DNA from: Bacillus shivajii | GTDB lineage: Bacteria > Bacillota > Bacilli > Bacillales > Salisediminibacteriaceae | NCBI RefSeq assembly: GCF_020519665.1 | Contig: NZ_CP084703.1 | Span: 4,278,001 to 4,342,000 of the forward strand | Direction of reading: 5' to 3' | DNA length: 64,000 bases | Shown here: positions 25,609 through 32,458 of the stretch, in pieces | How the letters are laid out: every line of letters starts with the position of its first letter | Numbering within the stretch: the first letter of the stretch is position 1 | Made by a program: the position numbers and the translations under genes | Notes under the pieces: generated by a model | Seen by the model: the letters and a program-made list of their open reading frames with translations, nothing else | Databases searched by the model: none | What the model was told of the DNA's origin: nothing

Positions 25609-25623
25609 CTTGCTCGCCCTCCC

Positions 25624-26442
25624 TTATTTTTTCTTTGGAAAGACTTTTCCGAATAAAGATTTTTTTTGGATTGGTCTATCTGTTTCACGATTTGATATTA
25701 TATTCTCTGCCATTTTAAAAATACTCTTCGAAAGATCCGATTTACTTCGGCTAGATACAACTGGTATGCCTAAGTTTAATGATTGGGCAGCAATTTGAAA
25801 GTTGTTAGGCATATATTCTACTCGTATTACATTCATCATATTTGGTACTTCTTCTGGCTTTAATAAACTCTCCATATTGTACCGGTTCATCACAAGTCTC
25901 ACTTTTTCTTTCATCTCAAGTTGTTCAAGGGTTCCGATCATCAGTTTCGTGTTTTTTAACGCAGTCATTTCTAAACTTGTTACAACTAATAATTCATCAG
26001 ATATATCCATCAAATCGACGGTCTCACTTTTTAATCCATGACCTGCATCAATAACGATAAAATCAAACGCTTGTCTTAGTACGTTAACGATACTGATGAG
26101 GTGATCACTAGTAATGAGCTCTGCAAACTCTGGACTCTCAGGTGCTGGAAGCACTTGTACTCCTGATGAATGATCCGTTAAATAACTAGTGACACTTCCT
26201 TCATCAAGGCTTCCTGATTCATCAATTAAGTCTTTTATCGTAAATGATGGCTTTAAGTCCATTGCCAAACTGACGTCACCAAACTGTAAATCACCATCAA
26301 TCAAACATATATTTAAATTTTTCTTTTTTAGAGCTAATGCAAGGTTTACCGAAAGGAGGGTTTGTCCGATGCCTCCTTTAGCACTGCAAACGGTGATCAC
26401 TTTCCCTTGATTCACTCTAATGGAGCTTTCTTTTTCAGCCAT
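25624..26442 (-). CDS. cpaE: CpaE/TadZ-like ParA-family ATPase-fold protein
   Basis: A 272-residue MinD/ParA-type protein that in Tad systems localises the pilus machine. Strand order and the DGDLQFGDVSLAMD segment are typical. The deviant Walker A reads KGGIGQTLLS: the signature Lys16-type residue (here SAKGG) is kept, but the P-loop Lys before Thr is Gln. Nucleotide hydrolysis may therefore be impaired, as in atypical TadZ proteins. It lacks the N-terminal receiver-like domain of Caulobacter CpaE. It sits between cpaB and cpaF, as in other Tad operons. Confidence 0.88.
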   Translation of the reverse strand: MAEKESSIRVNQGKVITVCSAKGGIGQTLLSVNLALALKKKNLNICLIDGDLQFGDVSLAMDLKPSFTIKDLIDESGSLDEGSVTSYLTDHSSGVQVLPAPESPEFAELITSDHLISIVNVLRQAFDFIVIDAGHGLKSETVDLMDISDELLVVTSLEMTALKNTKLMIGTLEQLEMKEKVRLVMNRYNMESLLKPEEVPNMMNVIRVEYMPNNFQIAAQSLNLGIPVVSSRSKSDLSKSIFKMAENIISNRETDRPIQKKSLFGKVFPKKK

Positions 26443-26470
26443 GTAGAGTGACCTCCTTTACCGTAAATGT

Positions 26471-27187
26471 TCACTCTTCTTCATTTTCTGTAGTTTCTGC
26501 AATATCATCCGTAAGATCTTCTACATTTTCAGTCCGCAGCCTGGACCGCAGAGTCATATGAATGCTTCCAGTTTCAAATGCATGTACTGCAGTTATCGTA
26601 TCTTCAGGTGCTAGTTCTAATGTAATCGAACTATATTCCACATAAGGCTCTCCTTCAGACACTTCAACCATTTTTCTCCCTACAGCTAAAACACGTACAT
26701 TGGAAAGAATGATTTCAGTTTCAATTTCAGCGTCTTCTCCTGTTGGAGCTGTGTATATTACATCGACATAGTCTTCAGGCTCAATTAAATTTGAGACAGA
26801 TTTAACAAAATCGACACCTAGAGCAACTGCTCGGAAGCCCTCTTGGACTTTACGAGAAACGAACTCCGTTTCATCCCTTTCTGACCTTAACCGATGAGAA
26901 AGTATGATTTCTCCTTGATCAATAAAGGTCGTTGCAAACTTGCCTTCCACTTCACCAATTTGTCTATAAGCTGCTGGGTGCACTTGATCTTCCGGCACTT
27001 CACGTATTTCAATCATTTCTCTCGTAATGGTTTGGTTTAATTCAATCGTTTCAGTTGCAGCGACAACTTCTACTTTTTGAACCTCTACCTCTTCAGTTTT
27101 TGTACCCTCTTGCAAGTTTAAGAAAAAAAGAAGAGTGGTTATCACTCCCATGACAGCTGCCAAAAGGAATATTGTTCTTGATCTCAT
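26471..27187 (-). CDS. cpaB: CpaB/RcpC, Flp pilus assembly protein
   Basis: A 238-residue protein with an N-terminal membrane anchor (residues 6-25), an SAF domain (VAATETIELNQTITREMIEIREVPED) and an RcpC/CpaB domain after it. In Gram-negatives it works with the secretin; here, in a monoderm, it is probably a wall-side stabiliser of the pilus. I set the start at ATG 27187 because TAGGTG lies 6 nt upstream; the GTG at 27196 overlaps that site. An acidic tail (TDDIAETTENEEE) ends the protein. Confidence 0.88.
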   Translation of the reverse strand: MRSRTIFLLAAVMGVITTLLFFLNLQEGTKTEEVEVQKVEVVAATETIELNQTITREMIEIREVPEDQVHPAAYRQIGEVEGKFATTFIDQGEIILSHRLRSERDETEFVSRKVQEGFRAVALGVDFVKSVSNLIEPEDYVDVIYTAPTGEDAEIETEIILSNVRVLAVGRKMVEVSEGEPYVEYSSITLELAPEDTITAVHAFETGSIHMTLRSRLRTENVEDLTDDIAETTENEEE

Positions 27188-27196
27188 GTTTTTCAC

Positions 27197-28117
27197 CTAC
27201 TCTGTTAATCTAACAACAAATGCTCCACGTTCTTTAGCAAGTTCGCTTTCGAAGCCTGTTCCTGTTCGTTCAATAAACACGCCACGAACGACCGTATCAT
27301 TACGTGACATCGGTTCTGAAATATAGAAATAAGCAAAGCCCGTTACCTTTACTTGCTTGAGCTGATTTTGGTCATGGTTATAAGGCTTATAAACCGGCAC
27401 TAATAAAATACGTCTGCAGTCTCGTTGATTCATATCACTGCATGAGTTAACAAGCTCATTTACAGCCTCTCTCGTCGGGCCAGCAATATTTCCTGTTTGT
27501 GTATTTAAAACATCACCGACAGATATTGCCTCTTGATAGCCATATAATAAGTTATCCTTATACGTCCGTGCACCTGGTCCCTCAAGCGCGAGAACCCCAA
27601 AATTACCAGTGTCAACTTCTGTTTCGTCAACTCTTAATTTATACTCAACGCCATATTCTAATTCAACCGATTCTTCTATTCCTAAAGGTGCAGCACCGAC
27701 TGCATTTCCCATTACTCCTACTCTCGCTATAGCTGATGCCTGTACGTTTACCTCTTCCACACCAAATAATGATGCAAACGTTAATGGAACTGGTTTTTCA
27801 AGTCGAATGGAAAGACGGTCTCCCATGGCTACATGAAGATCATAAAAAGAGTCTGTTTCACCATGTGAACGAAGAATGTCATCAACGACAGACTTCGCCT
27901 TTTTATCATTAGGAGCCATTAATTCTTGAGCACCAGAAAGGACTGCAGCATTGGCAGTCTTTTGTAAGTGAGTTTGTTGCATATAAAGCATCCCCCCATC
28001 AATGACAAGACCTGTTATACCGACAAGGCCGGTAAATACCATTGATGCGAGGACCAGTGCATGACCATCTTCTTTTTTATATAAGAATTTTTTTAAAAAT
28101 CCCATTAATAATTGCAT
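27197..28117 (-). CDS. TadG-like pilus-associated protein
   Basis: A 306-residue protein with one membrane segment near residues 22-45 (ALVLASMVFTGLVGITGLVIDGG), the N-terminal TadG-type Flp-pilus domain. A mostly extracytoplasmic domain with two Cys residues (CSDMNQRDC) follows. Such pseudopilin-like proteins assist Flp pilus assembly. Start: ATG 28117 with GAGGG 8 nt upstream, which overlaps the end of the tadE-like gene; the ATG at 28135 has no ribosome-binding site. Confidence 0.85.
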   Translation of the reverse strand: MQLLMGFLKKFLYKKEDGHALVLASMVFTGLVGITGLVIDGGMLYMQQTHLQKTANAAVLSGAQELMAPNDKKAKSVVDDILRSHGETDSFYDLHVAMGDRLSIRLEKPVPLTFASLFGVEEVNVQASAIARVGVMGNAVGAAPLGIEESVELEYGVEYKLRVDETEVDTGNFGVLALEGPGARTYKDNLLYGYQEAISVGDVLNTQTGNIAGPTREAVNELVNSCSDMNQRDCRRILLVPVYKPYNHDQNQLKQVKVTGFAYFYISEPMSRNDTVVRGVFIERTGTGFESELAKERGAFVVRLTE

Positions 28118-28127
28118 GTTATATCCC

Positions 28128-28511
28128 TCATTCAACCCGAATTGTCGATTCAGCCTTTAAGTGAATGGGCTCTGAAAACAAAATGTTCACAAAAGGGGTA
28201 AACGGTTCAACTGGATATTGCAAAGTTACCGTCACATAATCTCCTGACCTACGAAGTTCTTGTGACGGTGAAACGCTCACTGTTAATTGAGAGCTGTTGC
28301 CTGCATGATAATTGTTTTTAGCAAATTGAATAATATCTGCATCTGCTCTACCGAATCCCCCTAATCTGACGGTCTCTTGTGCTGTAAAGTGCAAAGTGCT
28401 ATACGAATAAAGCATACGGCCAATATCGAATATTCCGACAATCAGAATAAGCAAAATCGGGACAATTAGAGCCATTTCAACAAGTGATTGCCCTTTTTCG
28501 TTACGAAGCAT
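28128..28511 (-). CDS. tadE: TadE-family pseudopilin
   Basis: A 127-residue protein with the TadE N-terminal pattern: a short basic leader (MLRNEKGQ), then SLVEMALIVPILLILIVGIFDIGR with the conserved Glu in a membrane helix, as in prepilins. It would be cut by the prepilin peptidase encoded just upstream; its start codon overlaps that gene's stop (TAATG). It is a minor pilin or assembly factor. Confidence 0.9.
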   Translation of the reverse strand: MLRNEKGQSLVEMALIVPILLILIVGIFDIGRMLYSYSTLHFTAQETVRLGGFGRADADIIQFAKNNYHAGNSSQLTVSVSPSQELRRSGDYVTVTLQYPVEPFTPFVNILFSEPIHLKAESTIRVE

Positions 28512-29026
28512 TATAGCATCACCCCATCAGACAAAAATGCTACAAACGCACCAGCAACAATTGCCACACCATAAGGATATGTCTTCTTCATCGCTTCTTG
28601 ATCAATAAAGGAAAATTTCATTCCATATTTCATGCCACACAACGAGTAAAAAGCTGACTTCAATCTTCCTAATAACCCTTTTCTAAATAGAAGTACGCCA
28701 AGCGCAATCAAGCCACCAAAAACAGCCATATATATTGCTGTAGTAAAAACAAATGCCGCTCCTTTTACTGCACCGATCACTGCTAATAGCTTGACATCTC
28801 CAGCTCCCATGCCGCCCATCAAATATGGAATGAGTAGGATCAAGAGTCCAACCAAAAATCCAAGTAGACTGCTTAACAATCCTTCCCATCCAAAGAATAA
28901 AGCATTTAGGAGGAAAGCCGCAACAAGTGCTGGATAAAGGACTTTATTATAAATTTTTCTGCTTTTAATATCGGTAATAATACAAATGATAAGAACAACC
29001 ACTAATAAACTGTTTAATAAAGTCAT
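28511..29026 (-). CDS. tadV: TadV/CpaA prepilin peptidase (A24 family)
   Basis: A 171-residue integral membrane aspartyl peptidase with the two catalytic Asp sites of the A24 family: CIITDIKSR near residue 19 and MGAGDVKLL near residue 75. It would process the Flp pilins and TadE at the cytoplasmic side of the membrane. It is short, as usual for TadV (no methylase domain). It is preceded by the pilin genes and overlaps tadE by one base. Confidence 0.94.
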   Translation of the reverse strand: MTLLNSLLVVVLIICIITDIKSRKIYNKVLYPALVAAFLLNALFFGWEGLLSSLLGFLVGLLILLIPYLMGGMGAGDVKLLAVIGAVKGAAFVFTTAIYMAVFGGLIALGVLLFRKGLLGRLKSAFYSLCGMKYGMKFSFIDQEAMKKTYPYGVAIVAGAFVAFLSDGVML

Positions 29027-29058
29027 TCACACTCTCCTCCATTTTCTATCTTTTATGA

Positions 29059-29241
29059 TTAAACTCCGCTTGTGTCTCCGCCAATTCTTTCTGTTACATC
29101 TTTGAAAATATCCATGATTGTGTTTCCGAAAATCCCTAAGATTGCTACGACTCCTACTGCAATAACTCCTAATACTAACGCGTACTCGGCCATTCCTTGT
29201 CCTTCTTCTTCTAAAAATAATCCTTTAATAAACTTTTTCAT
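29059..29241 (-). CDS. flp: Flp type IVb pilin, copy 4 in transcription order
   Basis: A 60-residue prepilin identical in protein sequence to the three other copies. The basic leader MKKFIKGLFLEEEG is cut before Gln15. Mature residues 5-6 are Glu-Tyr (QGMAEY), the Flp signature, followed by one hydrophobic helix. This copy differs from copies 2 and 3 by a few synonymous changes. A GGAG-type ribosome-binding site precedes it. It is next to the prepilin peptidase gene. Confidence 0.93.
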   Translation of the reverse strand: MKKFIKGLFLEEEGQGMAEYALVLGVIAVGVVAILGIFGNTIMDIFKDVTERIGGDTSGV

Positions 29242-29273
29242 GTTTTACACGCTCCGCTCTTTTTATTTTTTTA

Positions 29274-29456
29274 TTAAACTCCGCTTGTGTCTCCGCCGAT
29301 TCTTTCTGTTACGTCTTTGAAGATATCCATGATTGTGTTTCCGAAAATTCCTAAGATCGCTACGACTCCTACTGCAATAACTCCTAATACTAACGCGTAT
29401 TCCGCCATTCCTTGGCCTTCTTCTTCTAAAAATAATCCTTTAATGAACTTTTTCAT
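29274..29456 (-). CDS. flp: Flp type IVb pilin, copy 3 in transcription order
   Basis: A 60-residue Flp prepilin with exactly the same protein sequence as its neighbours. It lies one repeat unit (215 bp) from each neighbour. Its DNA is almost the same as copy 2, which points to recent duplication or gene conversion. Confidence 0.93.
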   Translation of the reverse strand: MKKFIKGLFLEEEGQGMAEYALVLGVIAVGVVAILGIFGNTIMDIFKDVTERIGGDTSGV

Positions 29457-29488
29457 GTTTTACACGCTCCGCTCTTTTTATTTTTTGA

Positions 29489-29671
29489 TTAAACTCCGCT
29501 TGTGTCTCCGCCGATTCTTTCTGTTACGTCTTTGAAGATATCCATGATTGTGTTTCCGAAAATTCCTAAGATCGCTACGACTCCTACTGCAATAACTCCT
29601 AATACTAACGCGTATTCCGCCATTCCTTGCCCTTCTTCTTCTAAAAATAATCCTTTAATGAACTTTTTCAT
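29489..29671 (-). CDS. flp: Flp type IVb pilin, copy 2 in transcription order
   Basis: A 60-residue Flp prepilin identical to the others, with the spacer AGAGCGGAGCGTGT as ribosome-binding region. The spacer between copies is also repeated, so whole 215-bp units were duplicated. Confidence 0.93.
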   Translation of the reverse strand: MKKFIKGLFLEEEGQGMAEYALVLGVIAVGVVAILGIFGNTIMDIFKDVTERIGGDTSGV

Positions 29672-29703
29672 GTTTTACACGCTCCGCTCTTTTTATTTTT
29701 TGA

Positions 29704-29886
29704 TTAAACTCCGCTTGTGTCTCCACCGATTCTTTCTGTTACGTCTTTGAAGATATCCATGATTGTGTTTCCGAAAATTCCTAAGATCGCTACGACTCCT
29801 ACTGCAATAACTCCTAATACTAACGCGTACTCGGCCATTCCTTGTCCTTCTTCTTCTAAAAATAATCCTTTAATAAACTTTTTCAT
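29704..29886 (-). CDS. flp: Flp type IVb pilin, copy 1 in transcription order
   Basis: The first pilin gene after the DUF192 gene. The open frame extends to 29916, but MKKFIKGLF starts at 29886 with AGGAGCG upstream, and the extension overlaps the preceding gene. The protein is identical to the other three. The higher copy number may raise major-pilin output relative to the single-copy assembly genes. Confidence 0.93.
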   Translation of the reverse strand: MKKFIKGLFLEEEGQGMAEYALVLGVIAVGVVAILGIFGNTIMDIFKDVTERIGGDTSGV

Positions 29887-29908
29887 GTTCACACGCTCCT
29901 CATATTTT

Positions 29909-30253
29909 TTATTCATTTATAGATAACACGTCTCCAACTTTCGTTTGCGAGTGAGATACAGTACCAACAGGAAGTTCTACCACTGACCTTGCATATTTAT
30001 AATGCTTTCCTGCTTTATTAGGCTGTAAGTTCTCATTTATAGCGACAACTTTATTTCCTTCACCTAAATAAATGACATCAATGGCGTAGTTCATAAAAAA
30101 CGTATGAACGGATCGACAGGGTTTTAAATGGATTGCTTTTCCTGAGCCAAGCTCTTTTGTAAACATTAATCCTTTCAAGCGTTTCAAAAAACTGTAGGCT
30201 TGTTTTACATCACTTGCGAGCACATTTTCATTGCTCAGGTTTACAACCTTCAC
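29909..30253 (-). CDS. DUF192 protein, first gene of the tad operon
   Basis: A 114-residue protein of the DUF192 family, recognised by the blocks RLKGLMF, HTFFMNYAIDVIYLG and VVELPVGT. The family occurs in archaea and bacteria, often next to Tad or secretion genes; its function is unknown. There is no signal peptide. I chose GTG at 30253 because GGAGGTG lies 6 nt upstream; the frame is open to 30268 but that start overlaps the ribosome-binding site. It is the first gene after the c-di-GMP riboswitch terminator and 22 nt before the first pilin gene. Confidence 0.85.
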   Translation of the reverse strand: MKVVNLSNENVLASDVKQAYSFLKRLKGLMFTKELGSGKAIHLKPCRSVHTFFMNYAIDVIYLGEGNKVVAINENLQPNKAGKHYKYARSVVELPVGTVSHSQTKVGDVLSINE

Positions 30254-30270
30254 TTTCTTCACCTCCAAAA

Positions 30271-30305
30271 TGAAAATACCCCACCTTTACCGAAAGGTGG
30301 GGTAT
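30271..30305 (-). terminator. Riboswitch-controlled terminator before the tad operon
   Basis: A perfect 13-bp inverted repeat ATACCCCACCTTT / AAAGGTGGGGTAT with a 4-nt loop, followed on the minus strand by TTTT. It sits between the c-di-GMP-I aptamer and the DUF192 start. The loop and upper 5' arm (CTTTCGGTA) are perfectly complementary to TACCGAAAG at the 3' edge of the aptamer. Confidence 0.85.
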
Positions 30306-30404
30306 CTGTCATGCAGTTGTACATTCATATAGAATAGGATAGAAATAGATCAAAAACGAACTATTCCCATCATCTTACTCCATATTAAATATACAAAACT
30401 GCCC

Positions 30405-30500
30405 CAAATCTTTCGGTAGCTGGCTGGCATTGCGCTTTCGCACAGAAGCCCCTAAAGCTTTGCGTCACTAGTTTTCACTAGTTTTGCCTTTATCGAGATC
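30405..30500 (-). promoter_or_regulatory. c-di-GMP-I (GEMM-I) riboswitch aptamer
   Basis: The minus strand shows the GEMM-I core in order: ATAAAGGCAAAACTAGT, a GAAA tetraloop hairpin (ACTAGT-GAAA-ACTAGT), GTGACGCAAAGC, a G-rich segment (TTTAGGGGC), a second hairpin (TGCGAAAGCGCA) and ATGCCAGCCAGCTACCG. It should bind cyclic di-GMP and control the terminator at 30271-30305, and so the whole Tad pilus operon. Complementarity of the aptamer's 3' edge with the terminator suggests an anti-terminator that ligand binding would prevent, but the direction of the switch is not certain. Confidence 0.93.
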
Positions 30501-30505
30501 GAGAA

Positions 30506-30923
30506 TGGTTATTCACGTATCAGATCTCTTAAACTCATCATAATGGACTAGACAAAAAATAAATATCCATCTGAAGGTCTATCTTTCGACATTTTCATTG
30601 TATCTCGATAAACCCCAATCTCCTTTTTGTAGTATAAACGGACTACCAAAACCCAAATTAATGTAAAATAAATGAGTAAAAGTTTAATCCTTCATAAATT
30701 TTCCCATAACCGTATGCTATCAAGCCTATTTCATTTAGCTTATTTATGAAGTAATTTTCTGAATATTATTTCTCCAGTGCTAGATAGTTTTCGACAATAC
30801 TGTTATATGGACTTTTCCACTCCTTATTGCATTAAATAATAGTTCTGATAAATTATTTTAGAAATTGAATCCATTCATTCATAATTGTTGCTAATTGTAG
30901 AAAGCTAGAAAAAAGTGGAACAT
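30506..30923. other. Intergenic stretch upstream of the c-di-GMP riboswitch and of the DUF421 gene
   Basis: An AT-rich divergent region that should hold the tad-operon promoter and the DUF421 promoter. I cannot assign either with confidence, and no gene is visible. Confidence 0.5.
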
Positions 30924-30940
30924 AAAGGGGAATGGAAAAC

Positions 30941-31666
30941 ATGCTTCAAACATTATCGGACTCTGCCGTTGTTTTAGGACGAGTCGTCACGATCTTTCCA
31001 TTATTATTGGCTTTTGCACTTTTTATGGGGAAAAGAGCCATTGGTGAAATACCCGTATTCGATTTTCTCGTTATTATTACAATTGCAAATGTTGTTGGTG
31101 CAGACATTGCCGACCCAGAAATTCAACACATCCCTACAGCATTTGCGATTGTAACAACTGCCTTGCTTCAACGACTCGTTGCAAAATTAAAATTATCCAA
31201 CCGGAAAATAGGTAGATTACTTACATTTGAACCAACCATTATTGTCTATAATGGAAAGATTTTAAGAGAAAACCTAAGAAAGAATCGTTATTCGATTGAT
31301 AATTTATTACAAATGCTTCGAGAAAAGAATGTATTTGATGTTAATGATGTACATCTAGCGGTCCTAGAAGCAAGTGGTGGTTTAAGTGTATTAAAAAAAG
31401 GGGATAAAGAAACCGTCACGAGAGAAGACTTGCAAATCAAGAATAAAAAAATGGATATTGCTTACCCGGTCATTGTGGAAGGAAACATTTATTCGTCCGT
31501 ACTTAAAGATTTGTCACTTACTGAATCGTGGTTGTTTGAACAGTTGCATGCCCGTGGAATACGAGACCTACAAAAAATCTTTTATGCATCCATTAATTAT
31601 GAACATGACCTACACATTTCGTTAAAAGACGAAAATCCAAACCAAGCCCCAATTATATATCATTAA
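30941..31666 (+). CDS. DUF421 (YetF-family) membrane protein
   Basis: A 241-residue protein with three N-terminal membrane segments and a C-terminal soluble DUF421/YetF domain. Its family blocks (MGKRAIGEIPVFDFLVIITIANVVG, partly quoted; EPTIIVYNGKIL; LREKNVFDVNDVHLAVLE, shortened) are clear. YetF-type proteins are common in spore-formers; some homologues are needed for spore germination or fluoride/oxidative stress, but no role is fixed. I chose ATG 30941 because AAAGGGG lies 10 nt upstream; ATG 30932 is only 1 nt from it. Confidence 0.88.
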   Translation: MLQTLSDSAVVLGRVVTIFPLLLAFALFMGKRAIGEIPVFDFLVIITIANVVGADIADPEIQHIPTAFAIVTTALLQRLVAKLKLSNRKIGRLLTFEPTIIVYNGKILRENLRKNRYSIDNLLQMLREKNVFDVNDVHLAVLEASGGLSVLKKGDKETVTREDLQIKNKKMDIAYPVIVEGNIYSSVLKDLSLTESWLFEQLHARGIRDLQKIFYASINYEHDLHISLKDENPNQAPIIYH

Positions 31667-31668
31667 TT

Positions 31669-31713
31669 CACCCAAATAATTCCAGTTGCCAGGCACATGG
31701 AATTATTTGGGTG
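31669..31713 (+). terminator. 16-bp inverted repeat after the DUF421 gene
   Basis: CACCCAAATAATTCCA and TGGAATTATTTGGGTG are perfectly inverted, with a loop that itself contains TGCC-A-GGCA. There is no T-run, so it is a hairpin element rather than a classic terminator. Confidence 0.6.
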
Positions 31714-31779
31714 TTCATTAGAGCGCTAAATTTGTGATGAAATATATCATTTCTGACTATCACTAAAAGACTTTTATTA

Positions 31780-32034
31780 ATTCGTCTTTTATATGCAACT
31801 TCATCTTCTTTTAACTCTTCACCAAAAATTTTCACTGATCCTCTATAATTTTGGATTAGCTCAGCATAATCTTTACTGTCATACTTTCCCCTGCTCGATT
31901 CAGCCCAATATAACCAAAAATTTCCCTTCCTCTACTTCAAGGTCTATATCATTTAAGATCATTTTACTTCCAAAACGTTTTGTTAACCCTTTTATCGAAA
32001 TAATAGGATTTTTATGATGTTCGATTATAACCAC
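31780..32034 (-). pseudogene. Remnant of an ABC-transporter ATP-binding protein gene
   Basis: Minus-strand translation gives an intact ABC ATPase start (ISIKGLTKRFGSKMILNDIDLEVEEG) ending in FLVILG, just where Walker A should begin, then a stop codon. A second piece farther on reads YRGSVKIFGEELKEDEVAYKRR, which matches the region after Walker A. Walker A and its surroundings are deleted, and the signature and Walker B are absent. The 5' end lies next to the repeat element at 32062-32353. Confidence 0.75.
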
Positions 32035-32061
32035 CCCCTTTTCCCATCCATATTTTAACAT

Positions 32062-32353
32062 AATTGAATTAATTTCATAACTCAAAATATTATGCGAAAT
32101 TCCGTATGATGAGTGTGAACTTCACTTCAGAGGGACGCTTTCCCGAGGGCTTGTCTTCAGCTAACTTAGGCTCAACAATCTTCGCCTAAGTGGATCTTCA
32201 GCTCCTTGCTCTTGCGGTTACTCGTCGCTGATCCTCCGAGAGTCGCCGTCTTTTGTTACGTTCACTTCCAAATAAAACGTACATTTAATGAAATATTTAT
32301 AATATCATTCGTTTCACTGCGCAAAAAATGAAATGATGGAAATTGATTCAATT
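32062..32353. repeat. MITE-like dispersed element, copy A
   Basis: 292 bp, non-coding. The ends are imperfect inverted repeats: AATTGAATTAATTTCATAA on the left and, inverted on the right, AATTGAATCAATTTCC. Internal blocks (GAACTTCACTTCAGAGGGACG, shortened; CTTAGGC...GCCTAAGTGGATCTTCAGC; CTCGTCGCTGATCCTCCG; GTCGCCGTCTTTTGTTACGTTCACTT, shortened) recur at 51143-51499 (inverted) and 58968-59471. This copy has no 57-bp internal repeat. Confidence 0.8.
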
Positions 32354-32458
32354 AAGTGAAGTGGAACGTATTAACTGCTCAAAAATCTAGTCTCGTTTGT
32401 TTTATCAGCCATTTCGTGAAAGAATATGGATAAGCTTTAAGAAAAGGATGAATGGAAT

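Larger units (their letters stand above)
29059..29900 (-). repeat. Four tandem 215-bp units, each with a complete flp gene and its ribosome-binding site
   Basis: Gene starts are spaced exactly 215 bp (29241, 29456, 29671, 29886). The unit holds the 183-bp gene plus a 32-bp spacer. Only scattered, mostly synonymous differences exist between units. Confidence 0.95.

Noticed and set aside
29072-29926. Four repeated 69-82-codon frames on the plus strand opposite the flp genes
   Set aside because: They are repeated only because the pilin genes are repeated; the pilin strand has the ribosome-binding sites and the Flp signature.
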